Of a DNA stretch of 64,000 nucleotides, positions 23,961 to 32,359 are shown piece after piece. A model generated the notes under the pieces. That model made no database searches, had not been told where the DNA came from, and saw only the letters and a program-made list of their open reading frames with translations. This DNA comes from Rhabdothermincola salaria. GTDB lineage: Bacteria; Actinomycetota; Acidimicrobiia; Acidimicrobiales; Acidimicrobilacustridaceae. How positions within the stretch are numbered: the first letter of the stretch is position 1; each line of letters starts with the position of its first letter. The DNA lies in NCBI RefSeq assembly GCF_021246445.1, contig NZ_JAJQXW010000001.1:248001-312000 (forward strand), in the 5' to 3' direction. Both the position numbers and the translations under genes were made by a program.

Positions 23961-25413
23961 GCCCGAGTCCACCGAGGAGGCCCCGGCCACGAGCGCGGCC
24001 GCCGCCATCGCCGAGGCCGCCGGACGCATCGACCTGTCCGGGACGAGGGTCGTCCACGTCGTCGGCGTGGGCGGGGCGGGGATGAGCGCCATCGCCGAGG
24101 TGCTCGCCGCCATGGGCCACCGGGTCAGCGGCAGCGATCTCAAGGAGTCCCCCGGCCTCGAGCGGCTCCGGGCGCTCGGCATCGACGTCACCATCGGCCA
24201 TGCCGGCGACAACGTGCCCGACGACGCCGACTTCGTCGCCGTCTCCACGGCGATCCCCGCCCGCAACACCGAGGTCCGCGCCGCCGAGGCCCGGGGGGTG
24301 CCGGTGGTGCGTCGGGCCGAGCTCCTGGCGGCCGTCGCCGCCACCCGGCGAGCGTTGGCCGTCGCCGGCACCCATGGCAAGACCACCACCTCGTCGATGC
24401 TGGCCCTCGTGCTGGTCGAGGCGGGCGAGCGACCGTCGTTCATCATCGGTGGCGACGTCAACGAGATCGGCTCGGGGGCGGCGTGGGACAGCGGCGAGTG
24501 GTTCGTGATCGAGGCCGACGAGAGCGACGGTTCCGGGTTCGCCCTGCCCCGCCACGGGTGCATCGTGACCAACGTCGAACCCGACCACCTCGAGTTCCAC
24601 GGGTCGGTCGAGGCGCTGCACGCCGCCTTCGCGTCGTTCCTGGCGGCCACGCCCGGCCCGCGGGTGGTGTGTGCCGACGACCCGGTCGCGAGCGCGCTGG
24701 GCCGAGCCCACGACGCGGTCACCTACGGCACCGCCGCGGACGCCGACTACCGCCTCGTCGACCTGCAGAGCGGCCGGGGAGGCGTTCGCTTCGACCTGCA
24801 CCGTCGCGGCCAGCTGCTGGGCGAGGTCGTGCTCCCCGTGCCCGGGGCCCACAACGCCCGCAACGCGGCGGCCGCGGTCACCCTGGCGCTGGAGCTCGGG
24901 GTCGACTTCGCGCCGGCGGCGGCCGCGCTGGCCCGCTTCGCCGGGGTGGCCCGCCGCTTCCAGTTCCGGGGCGAGGCCGCCGGCGTCACGTTCGTCGACG
25001 ACTACGCCCACCTGCCCACGGAGGTGGGTGCCGCCCTCGGCGCCGCCCTCGACGGCGGGTGGTCGCGGGTGGTCGTCGTCTTCCAGCCTCACCGCTACAG
25101 CCGCACCGAGGCCCTCTGGCCCGAGTTCGCCGACGCGTTCGAAGGCGCCGACGCGGTCGTCATCACCGACGTGTACGCCTCGGGCGAGATGCCGAGGCCG
25201 GGCATCAGCGGCAAGCTGGTGGTCGACGCCGTGCTCGACGCCCACCCCCATCGCCAGGTGGCGTACCTGCCTCGTCGGCGCGACGTCGTCGACTACCTGA
25301 CGACCCGGCTCCGGCCCGGCGACCTGTGCCTCACTCTGGGCGCCGGTGACCTCACGGCCGCCCCCGACGAGGTGCTCGACCGCCTGGCCCTGGCCGACCA
25401 GCCGGCCTCGTGA
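23950..25413 (+). CDS. murC: UDP-MurNAc:L-alanine ligase
   Basis: A 487-residue Mur ligase that starts the peptide stem. Motifs: HVVGVGGAGMSAIAEVL (N-terminal Rossmann), VAGTHGKTTTSSML (ATP loop), EADESDGS, TNVEPDHLEFH, VDDYAHLPTEV and FQPHRYSRTEAL, all diagnostic for MurC. Its N-terminus has about 30 extra Ala/Glu-rich residues. The GTG at 23950 overlaps the end of murG by 11 bp; this start fits the N-terminal fold and operon coupling. murB follows after 10 bp. Confidence 0.95.
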   Translation: MSTEPESTEEAPATSAAAAIAEAAGRIDLSGTRVVHVVGVGGAGMSAIAEVLAAMGHRVSGSDLKESPGLERLRALGIDVTIGHAGDNVPDDADFVAVSTAIPARNTEVRAAEARGVPVVRRAELLAAVAATRRALAVAGTHGKTTTSSMLALVLVEAGERPSFIIGGDVNEIGSGAAWDSGEWFVIEADESDGSGFALPRHGCIVTNVEPDHLEFHGSVEALHAAFASFLAATPGPRVVCADDPVASALGRAHDAVTYGTAADADYRLVDLQSGRGGVRFDLHRRGQLLGEVVLPVPGAHNARNAAAAVTLALELGVDFAPAAAALARFAGVARRFQFRGEAAGVTFVDDYAHLPTEVGAALGAALDGGWSRVVVVFQPHRYSRTEALWPEFADAFEGADAVVITDVYASGEMPRPGISGKLVVDAVLDAHPHRQVAYLPRRRDVVDYLTTRLRPGDLCLTLGAGDLTAAPDEVLDRLALADQPAS

Positions 25414-25423
25414 CGGAGTCGTC

Positions 25424-26395
25424 GTGAGCCAGCCCGCTGCGGTGCTCGAACGGGCGGCTGCGGAGCTGGGCCCCATCGCCCGGGCCGACGTCCCCCTCGG
25501 TCCGCTCACCACCTACCGGGTGGGCGGACCGGCGGCTCTGCTGGTGGCCGACGCCGGCCTGGCCGAGCTGGCCCGGGTGGCCGACGTGGTTCGGGCCACC
25601 GGCGTGCAGGTGCTGGTCGTGGGGCGGGGGTCCAACCTCCTCGTGGCCGACGACGGCTTCCCGGGCATCGCCGTCACCCTCGGCGACAGCCTGGCCGAGG
25701 TCATCCTCGAGGGCACCACGGTCGTCGCCGGCGGTGGCGCCGCGCTGCCGGTCGTGGCCCGCCGTACCGCCGCCGCCGGGCTCACGGGCTTCGAGTGGGC
25801 GGTGGGGGTGCCCGGTTCGGTGGGTGGGGCCGTGCGCATGAACGCCGGCGGACACGGCTCCGACATGGCGGCCAGCCTCGTCAGGGTCCGCGTCCTCGAC
25901 CTGGCCACCGGCGAGGATGGGTGGATGCCCGCTGCCGCGCTCGACCTCGGCTACCGGTGTTCGGCGCTCACCGCCACCCAGGTGGTCGTGGCCGCCGAGT
26001 TGGCGCTCGCCGCCGGTGAGGCCCGACGGGCCGAGGCCGAGCTCTCCGGCATCGTGCGGTGGCGGCGGGCCCACCAGCCGGGCGGAGCCAACGCCGGTTC
26101 GGTGTTCACCAACCCGCCCGGCGACTCCGCCGGTCGTCTCATCGAGGCCGCCGGGCTGAAGGGCCATCGGGTCGGCCGCGCCCATGTCTCCACCAAGCAC
26201 GCCAACTTCATCCAGGTCGACGACGACGGGTCCGCCGCCGACGTGGCCGCGCTGATGGCGGCGGTCCGAGCCGCCGTGCGCGCCAACACCGGGGTCGACC
26301 TGCACGCCGAGACGCGCCTCGTCGGGTTCGCCCCGGAGGTCGTGGCCGCGGCCGGCGCCACGCCCGACAACCCTCGACAGGAGGTCGAGGGTTGA
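25424..26395 (+). CDS. murB: UDP-N-acetylenolpyruvoylglucosamine reductase
   Basis: A 323-residue FAD enzyme that reduces enolpyruvyl-UDP-GlcNAc to UDP-MurNAc. Seen: TTYRVGGPAALLV, VVGRGSNLLVADDGFPGIAVTL (FAD binding), GVPGSVGGAVRMNAGGHG, RCSALT, and NAGSVFTNPPGDSAGRLIEAAGLKG containing the catalytic Ser. C-terminal AETRLVGF completes the fold. It is a type I/II-like MurB. GTG 25424 is 10 bp after murC. Its last bases hold the ribosome site for ftsQ, whose TTG start overlaps the stop. Confidence 0.95.
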   Translation: MSQPAAVLERAAAELGPIARADVPLGPLTTYRVGGPAALLVADAGLAELARVADVVRATGVQVLVVGRGSNLLVADDGFPGIAVTLGDSLAEVILEGTTVVAGGGAALPVVARRTAAAGLTGFEWAVGVPGSVGGAVRMNAGGHGSDMAASLVRVRVLDLATGEDGWMPAAALDLGYRCSALTATQVVVAAELALAAGEARRAEAELSGIVRWRRAHQPGGANAGSVFTNPPGDSAGRLIEAAGLKGHRVGRAHVSTKHANFIQVDDDGSAADVAALMAAVRAAVRANTGVDLHAETRLVGFAPEVVAAAGATPDNPRQEVEG

Positions 26396-27198
26396 GCACC
26401 CGGACGTTGGACCGTCCGGTCGACGACGGCGTCGACCCGCGCATCGCGGCGCGCCGTGTCGCCGTCGCCGCTGATCGCCGACGGCGTCGCCTGCGTTGGA
26501 CGGCCTGGTTCCTGGTCGCGGCCACCGCCGCCGCCGGGGTCTGGTACGCCACCCACAGCTCGCTGCTCGACGTGGAGGTGATCCGGGTCGACGGGGCGAC
26601 GCAGACCACTCCCGACGAGATCCGCGGGGCATCGGGTGTCGTCCCCGGCGATCCCCTGCTCTGGATCGACGAGGGCGCCGCGATCAGGGGCATCGAGGCC
26701 CTGCCCTGGGTGGCCTCGGCCACGGTGCGGCGCAACGTCGACGGCACCGTGCGGTTCGCCGTCGTCGAGCGGGCCGCAGCCGTCACCGTCGCCACGCCCG
26801 AGGGGGCCCCGGCGCTGGTCGACGGCACCGGTCGGGTGCTCGCCGTCGTCGCCCCCGAGGAGCTCGCCGCGCACGACCCGCCGTTGGTCCCCGTGGAGGG
26901 CGTCACCGCCCCCGTCGCGGGCCAGTCGCTCGGACCGGCGGCCGACGGCGCCCTCGGCGTGGTCGAGCACCTCACCCCGGGCCTGCGCTCGCGACTCACC
27001 GCCGTTCGCATCACCCCTTCAGGGGAGCTCGAGCTGGCGCTCGTGCCCGACATCGTGGTCGAGCTGGGTCGGGCCACCGAGCTCGACACCAAGCTGGCCT
27101 CGCTGGTCACCTGGCTGTCCCAGGTCGACCAGACCGATCTCGCCACCGTGAGCATGCGGGTGCCCGAGCTGCCCACGGCCACGCGCCACACGCCATGA
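26392..27198 (+). CDS. ftsQ: Cell division protein FtsQ
   Basis: A 268-residue bitopic divisome protein: Arg-rich cytoplasmic tail, membrane segment at about 38-54 (TAWFLVAATAAAGVWYA), then a POTRA domain (LLDVEVIRVDGATQTTPDEIRGASGV) and the FtsQ beta domain (LPWVASATVRRNVDGTVRFAVVERAA). The start is a TTG: AGGAGG (26379-26384) lies 7 bases upstream and the TTGA overlaps the murB stop. Last gene of the mur block before the ftsZ leader. Confidence 0.92.
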   Translation: MSTRTLDRPVDDGVDPRIAARRVAVAADRRRRRLRWTAWFLVAATAAAGVWYATHSSLLDVEVIRVDGATQTTPDEIRGASGVVPGDPLLWIDEGAAIRGIEALPWVASATVRRNVDGTVRFAVVERAAAVTVATPEGAPALVDGTGRVLAVVAPEELAAHDPPLVPVEGVTAPVAGQSLGPAADGALGVVEHLTPGLRSRLTAVRITPSGELELALVPDIVVELGRATELDTKLASLVTWLSQVDQTDLATVSMRVPELPTATRHTP

Positions 27199-27218
27199 CC
27201 ACCGCCGCACCAGCGGGA

Positions 27219-27313
27219 GATACCCGGGTGACGGCCAGGTGTCGGGTATCCTCGGCCAGCTCTCACCATCGACGTGAGGTCGACGGGCGGCGGGTGCTGA
27301 GCACCCGGTCGAC
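27219..27313 (+). promoter_or_regulatory. Two dyads in the ftsZ leader
   Basis: In the 185-bp ftsQ-ftsZ gap, GATACCCG (27219-27226) is repeated inverted as CGGGTATC (27243-27250). Downstream, GTCGAC (27279-27284) and GTCGAC (27308-27313) flank a perfect dyad, GGGTGCT (27292-27298) with AGCACCC (27300-27306). TATCCT (27247-27252) could be a -10 overlapping the first dyad. Operator sites or leader structures controlling ftsZ level are plausible; nothing here proves which. Confidence 0.45.
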
Positions 27314-27383
27314 GCCGCTACCGCTCCCGTCGTCTCCACCAGTTCGCCCCGTACGTCCAACCATCTCGTAAGAGGAGAGGCCC

Positions 27384-28469
27384 ATGGCCGCCAACCCGCA
27401 GAACTACCTTGCGGTCATCAAGGTCGTCGGTGTCGGCGGCGGTGGCGTCAACGCCGTCAACCGCATGATCGACGCCGGACTGAAGGGCGTGGAGTTCATC
27501 GCGGTGAACACCGACGCCCAGGCGCTGCTCATGAGCGATGCCGACATCAAGCTCGACATCGGCCGTGAGCTCACCCGGGGCCTCGGCGCGGGCAGCGACC
27601 CCGAGGTCGGCAAGGCCGCCGCCGAGGCCCACAAGGACGAGCTCGAGGAGGTGCTCAAGGGCGCCGACATGGTGTTCATCACCGCGGGCAAGGGCGGCGG
27701 CACCGGCACCGGTGCGGCTCCGGTCATCGCCGAGATCGCCAAGGGCCTCGGTGCCCTCACCATCGGCGTCGTCACCCGGCCCTTCGGCTTCGAGGGCAAG
27801 CGGCGGGCGGTGCAGGCCGAGTCGGGCATCAAGATCCTGAAGGAGAAGGTCGACACGCTGATCGTCATCCCGAACGATCGCCTGCTCACCGTCTCCAACG
27901 ACAAGACGTCGGTGCTGAACGCCTTCAAGATGGCCGACGAGGTGCTCCTGCAGGGCGTGCAGGGGATCACCGACCTCATCACCACCCCGGGCCTGATCAA
28001 CACCGACTTCGCCGACGTGAAGATGATCATGAGCGATGCCGGTTCGGCTCTCATGGGCATCGGCTACGGCTCTGGTGAGGGGCGGGCCCTCTCGGCCGCC
28101 CGCGCCGCCATCTCCTCGCCGTTGCTCGAGGCCTCCATCGAGGGCGCCCGCGGCATCCTGCTCACCATCGCCGGTGGCAGCGACCTGGGCCTGTTCGAGG
28201 TCAACGAGGCCGCCGAGGTCATCCACGGCGTGGCCCACCCCGACGCCAACATCATCTTCGGTACGGTCATCGACGACGAGATGGGCGACGAGGTCCGCGT
28301 CACCGTCATCGCCGCCGGCTTCGACCGCTGGGACGGCGAGAAGAAGGGTGCCATCCGTGGCGCCGGCGGCGGCGATGCACCCGTGCGCGACGTCTTCGCC
28401 TCCGACGATGACGACGACGACATCGACGGCGACGACGACGACTTCGACGTCCCGTCGTTCCTGCAGTAG
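27384..28469 (+). CDS. ftsZ: Cell division tubulin homologue FtsZ
   Basis: A 361-residue GTPase that polymerises into the Z ring. The tubulin signature GGGTGTG is at 104-110 and the T7 loop is intact ([21 protein letters not shown]). Residue 103, just before the signature, is Lys where Met or Glu is usual. The C-terminal linker is short and strongly acidic ([14 protein letters not shown]) and ends in the conserved tail peptide DVPSFLQ, the docking site for SepF and other partners. ATG 27384 follows AGAGGAGAGG. It is set off from ftsQ by a 185-bp leader, so it probably has its own control. Confidence 0.97.
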   Translation: MAANPQNYLAVIKVVGVGGGGVNAVNRMIDAGLKGVEFIAVNTDAQALLMSDADIKLDIGRELTRGLGAGSDPEVGKAAAEAHKDELEEVLKGADMVFITAGKGGGTGTGAAPVIAEIAKGLGALTIGVVTRPFGFEGKRRAVQAESGIKILKEKVDTLIVIPNDRLLTVSNDKTSVLNAFKMADEVLLQGVQGITDLITTPGLINTDFADVKMIMSDAGSALMGIGYGSGEGRALSAARAAISSPLLEASIEGARGILLTIAGGSDLGLFEVNEAAEVIHGVAHPDANIIFGTVIDDEMGDEVRVTVIAAGFDRWDGEKKGAIRGAGGGDAPVRDVFASDDDDDDIDGDDDDFDVPSFLQ

Positions 28470-28495
28470 GACGCACCCTCCCCCGTGCCCGACGA

Positions 28496-28525
28496 CGAGC
28501 CCCCGGTCTCCGCCCCGGGGGCTCG
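28496..28525 (+). terminator. Terminator-like hairpin after ftsZ
   Basis: CGAGCCCCCGG (28496-28506) pairs perfectly with CCGGGGGCTCG (28515-28525), an 11-bp stem with an 8-base loop, 27 bases after the ftsZ stop. A second dyad follows at 28529-28546 (GCGCCCGG / CCGGGCGC). No T-tract. It lies inside the longest possible reading frame of the next gene, which argues for a later start there. Confidence 0.6.
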
Positions 28526-28616
28526 CTCGCGCCCGGCACCGGGCGCGCCCCCCGCGGGTGCCGACCGTGTCGCGGTGGAGGGCATGGCCCCTCCCAGGGG
28601 TCGGGGTGTGCCGTCG

Positions 28617-29405
28617 ATGATGGGTCCCGACCTCATCGCGCTGGTTCGCACCACCGACGTCCGCGACGGGGACCTGCACGTCGAGGGCGAGCCCGGTCCG
28701 TTGCAGGCCCGCCGCCGCCAGATCCTCGATCGCCCTTGGGTGTGGATGCGCCAGGTGCACGGCTCCGACGTGGTGGTGCTGGGCGACGACGACCCGGCGG
28801 AGGCCGTGGCCGGGGTCGACGCCGATGCCGTCGTCACCCGCCGCACCGACGTCGTCCTGGCCGCCAACTCCGCCGACTGCGCCGCCATCGCCCTGGTGGG
28901 GGCAGCCGGGGCTGGCCCCGCGTCCACCGTGGTGGACCGTCCCGACCTGGCCGACGGTGCCGCCATCGGCGTCGTGCACGCCGGCTGGCGGGGGCTGCAG
29001 GCCGGGGTGGTCGGCGCCGGGGTGGCGGCGCTGCGCCGGCTCGGTGTCGACCGGGTGCAGGCCCACCTGGGCCCGTGCATCGGCCCGGAGTGCTACGAGT
29101 TCGACGGCCCCGAGCTCGACGCCCTGGTGGCCCGGTTCGGGCCCACGGTGGCCGGGCGCACCCGGCAGGGTCGTCCTGCCCTCGACCTGCGCCTCGGCGT
29201 GCGCCGCGCCCTCGAAGAGGCCGGCGCCGAGCTGGTCACGCGGTCGGTGCGGTGCACGGCGTGCGGCACCACCACCGATGCCCCGGACCGCGGCGGGTGG
29301 GGGAGCGGAGGAGCGCAGCTGTTCTCCCACCGTGCTCGAGCCGACGCGGGACGCCAGGCGATGCTGGTGTGGCTCGAGCGGCCGTCCCTCGGGGGTCCCG
29401 CGTGA
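28617..29405 (+). CDS. pgeF: Polyphenol oxidase/laccase-domain protein (YfiH family)
   Basis: A DUF152/laccase-domain protein, about 262 residues from this start. Zinc ligands are visible: QVHGSDVV (His), SADCAAIALV (Cys) and VHAGWRGLQAG (His). CIGPECYEF and LFSHRARADAGR are also typical. Family members have been linked to purine salvage and to hydrolysis of misincorporated peptidoglycan residues (PgeF); the position beside ftsZ in many genomes favours a cell-wall link. Start is uncertain: the frame opens at GTG 28485 and has ATG 28584, but a strong hairpin occupies 28496-28525, so I choose ATG 28617. It overlaps yggS by GTGA. Confidence 0.85.
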   Translation: MMGPDLIALVRTTDVRDGDLHVEGEPGPLQARRRQILDRPWVWMRQVHGSDVVVLGDDDPAEAVAGVDADAVVTRRTDVVLAANSADCAAIALVGAAGAGPASTVVDRPDLADGAAIGVVHAGWRGLQAGVVGAGVAALRRLGVDRVQAHLGPCIGPECYEFDGPELDALVARFGPTVAGRTRQGRPALDLRLGVRRALEEAGAELVTRSVRCTACGTTTDAPDRGGWGSGGAQLFSHRARADAGRQAMLVWLERPSLGGPA

Positions 29406-30142
29406 CCGGCCCCGTCGACGGCCCTGCCCCCGTCGACCGCCACGCCGTCGCCGCCCGCCTGGCCGATGTGCGGCGTCGCATCGCCGGCGCCGGTGGCGAC
29501 GACGGCATCCGGGTCTTGGCCGTCACCAAGGGGTTCGGGCCCGACGCCGTCGAGGCCGCGCTGGAGCTGGGCCTGACCGCCGTCGGCGAGAACTACGCCC
29601 AGGAGCTGGTGGCCAAGGTGGAGGCCCTCGGGACCGATCGCGACCCGATGCCCCGCTGGCACTTCCTCGGCCGCCTGCAGCGCAACAAGGTCCGCCTGCT
29701 GGCCCCGCACGTGGGGGTCTGGGAGAGCGTGGACCGCGGCCCGTTGGTCGACGAGATCGCCAAGCGGGCCCCCGGCGCGGTCGTGTACGTGCAGGTCGAC
29801 CTCTCCGGCGAGCCTCAAAAGGGCGGGGCGGCTCCGGCCGAGGTGCCGGGGCTGGTGGCGCGGGCCCGAGACGCCGGCCTCGCCGTGCGGGGGCTCATGG
29901 GGGTCGGGCCGGCCGGGCCGGCCGAGGCCGCCCGGCCCGGGTTCCGGATGCTCGTCGCCCTCGCCGACGAGCTCGGCCTGGTCGAGCGGTCCATCGGCAT
30001 GACAGGGGATCTCGAGGTGGCCGTCGCCGAGGGTGCGACCGAGGTGCGAGTGGGCACGGCGTTGTTCGGGCCCCGGCCCTCCCGTGCCGACCCGCCCTCA
30101 CCGTCGAGTGGAGGCGCGCCCTCACCCTCTGACGGAGGGTGA
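29402..30142 (+). CDS. yggS: PLP homeostasis protein (YggS/PROSC family)
   Basis: A 246-residue alanine-racemase-fold protein that binds pyridoxal phosphate without known catalysis. The PLP Lys is in LAVTKGF; other blocks are GENYAQELVAKVE, WHFLGRLQRNKVR, VYVQVDLSGEPQKGG and GMTGDLEVAVAEGATEVRVGTALFG. Relatives tune free PLP and vitamin B6 balance. The C-terminal 20 residues are Pro/Ser/Gly low complexity. The start overlaps pgeF by GTGA; the last codons, including the TGA, form one arm of a hairpin at 30122-30142. Confidence 0.92.
   Translation: MTGPVDGPAPVDRHAVAARLADVRRRIAGAGGDDGIRVLAVTKGFGPDAVEAALELGLTAVGENYAQELVAKVEALGTDRDPMPRWHFLGRLQRNKVRLLAPHVGVWESVDRGPLVDEIAKRAPGAVVYVQVDLSGEPQKGGAAPAEVPGLVARARDAGLAVRGLMGVGPAGPAEAARPGFRMLVALADELGLVERSIGMTGDLEVAVAEGATEVRVGTALFGPRPSRADPPSPSSGGAPSPSDGG
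30122..30142 (+). terminator. Hairpin ending on the yggS stop codon
   Basis: TCACCCTC (30122-30129) pairs perfectly with GAGGGTGA (30135-30142) around a 5-base loop. The last three bases of the right arm are the yggS TGA stop, so the hairpin is coding. No T-tract. Confidence 0.45.
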
Positions 30143-30200
30143 CGGAGGTCGGGGTCGCGTCCTTCGGGGGGTCGAGGCGTGGGATGGGGTCCCGGCGCAC

Positions 30201-30206
30201 TACCCT
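30201..30206 (+). promoter_or_regulatory. Possible -10 for sepF
   Basis: TACCCT in the 121-bp yggS-sepF gap would start a transcript around 30213 with a 50-nt leader that includes GGAGG. No clear -35. Confidence 0.3.
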
Positions 30207-30263
30207 CTCCCGACACGATCGAACGCCGAGCGGGTGGCCCCGCGCGGTCACGGAGGACCTTCC

Positions 30264-30887
30264 ATGGCGAACAGTTGGCGCAAGGCCATGACCTACCTCG
30301 GGCTCGGCCCCGACGAGGAGTACGAGGACTACGACGCGGGGTACGACGAGCCCGTCGCTCGCGAGCAGCCAGCGCCTCGTCAGGCCCCTCCTCCCCGGCA
30401 GGCCCCGGCGTCGCGTCCCGCCCCGGCCCAGGGTGGTGGTCGCCCGGCCGGTCGCCCCCGTCCCACCCCGGGACCCAGCGCCGCCCCGCCCCCGCCCAAC
30501 CCCTTCTCCACGCCCCCGCCCGACGGCGGTGAGCCGCCGTCGGTGCGCACCCTGCCCGCCCCGGGCGACGACAACCCCAAGCCCCGGGTGCGTGCCGTGC
30601 CGCGCACACCGCAGGCCAAGCCGCACCTCGTCACGCCGTCCTCGTTCAACCAGGCCCAAGAGGTGGCCGACCGCTTCAAGGCCTCCCAACCGGTCGCCCT
30701 CGACCTCGGCGATGCCGATCGCGACCTCTCGCGGCGCCTGATCGATTTCTGCAGCGGCCTGTGCTACGGCCTGGGGGGGCACATGGAGAAGGTGGTCGGC
30801 CAGCTGTACCTGCTGACCCCGGCAGGGGTGGAGGTCGCCCCTGAGGAACGCCGTCGCCTGGGTGACCCCTCCCTGGCCGACGCCTAG
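30264..30887 (+). CDS. sepF: Z-ring membrane anchor SepF
   Basis: A 207-residue SepF. The N-terminal helix (ANSWRKAMTYLGL) is the membrane-targeting amphipathic segment. A Pro/Ala/Arg-rich linker of about 90 residues follows, then the SepF core (about 122-195): SSFNQAQEVADRFKASQPVALDLGDADRDLSRRLIDFCSGLCYGLGGHMEKV. SepF binds the FtsZ C-terminal tail and tethers the ring; in actinobacteria it substitutes for FtsA. ATG 30264 follows GGAGG (30252-30256). The TAG stop lies in the loop of a small imperfect dyad (30876-30895). Confidence 0.94.
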   Translation: MANSWRKAMTYLGLGPDEEYEDYDAGYDEPVAREQPAPRQAPPPRQAPASRPAPAQGGGRPAGRPRPTPGPSAAPPPPNPFSTPPPDGGEPPSVRTLPAPGDDNPKPRVRAVPRTPQAKPHLVTPSSFNQAQEVADRFKASQPVALDLGDADRDLSRRLIDFCSGLCYGLGGHMEKVVGQLYLLTPAGVEVAPEERRRLGDPSLADA

Positions 30888-30896
30888 GCGCCGGCG

Positions 30897-31154
30897 GTGA
30901 TCGGTCTCCTCCTCGCGCTGCTCCAGCTGTTCCTGCTGGCCCTGCTGGCGCGCATCATCCTCAGCTGGTTCCCTGCCACCGGCGGTGCGCTCGACAGCGT
31001 GCAGCGGGTGCTCTTCCGCATCACCGAACCGGTGCTCGCCCCCGTCCGGGCCATCCTCCCGCCGGTGCGTCTCGGGGGCATGGCCCTCGACCTGTCGCCC
31101 ATCGTGGTGTTCATCCTGCTGCAGCTGCTGATCGGCTTCCTGGCCGGTCTCTAG
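30897..31154 (+). CDS. yggT: YggT family membrane protein
   Basis: An 85-residue protein with two hydrophobic segments (about 2-20 and 65-84) separated by the YggT signature region LARIILSWFP and RITEPVLAPVRAILPP. The family is found between sepF and divIVA in many Gram-positive genomes; function is undefined but linked to division or osmotic stress. GTG 30897 is 9 bp after sepF with no obvious ribosome site, so translation may be coupled to sepF. Confidence 0.88.
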   Translation: MIGLLLALLQLFLLALLARIILSWFPATGGALDSVQRVLFRITEPVLAPVRAILPPVRLGGMALDLSPIVVFILLQLLIGFLAGL

Positions 31155-31215
31155 GGCACTTCGGTGTGGGTGGTGCGATCGGGCCGGCATGACCGCCGAG
31201 GTGCCGAGGCGCCGG

Positions 31216-31221
31216 TACCAT
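31216..31221 (+). promoter_or_regulatory. -10 element for divIVA
   Basis: TACCAT ends 7 bases before the ATG at 31229 and no ribosome site intervenes. This predicts that divIVA can be transcribed as a leaderless mRNA, apart from read-through from yggT. Confidence 0.5.
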
Positions 31222-31228
31222 CGCCCGG

Positions 31229-32308
<1,080 letters not shown>

Positions 32309-32359
32309 CCGGGAGCGGCGACCACCGTCGCGGTAGGGCCGCACGGTGGGGCCGGGTAC

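Noticed and set aside
28485-28616. GTG 28485 as the start of the laccase-domain protein
   Set aside because: It would place two strong hairpins (28496-28546) inside the first codons, and the extra residues are Pro/Ala-rich and not family-like.
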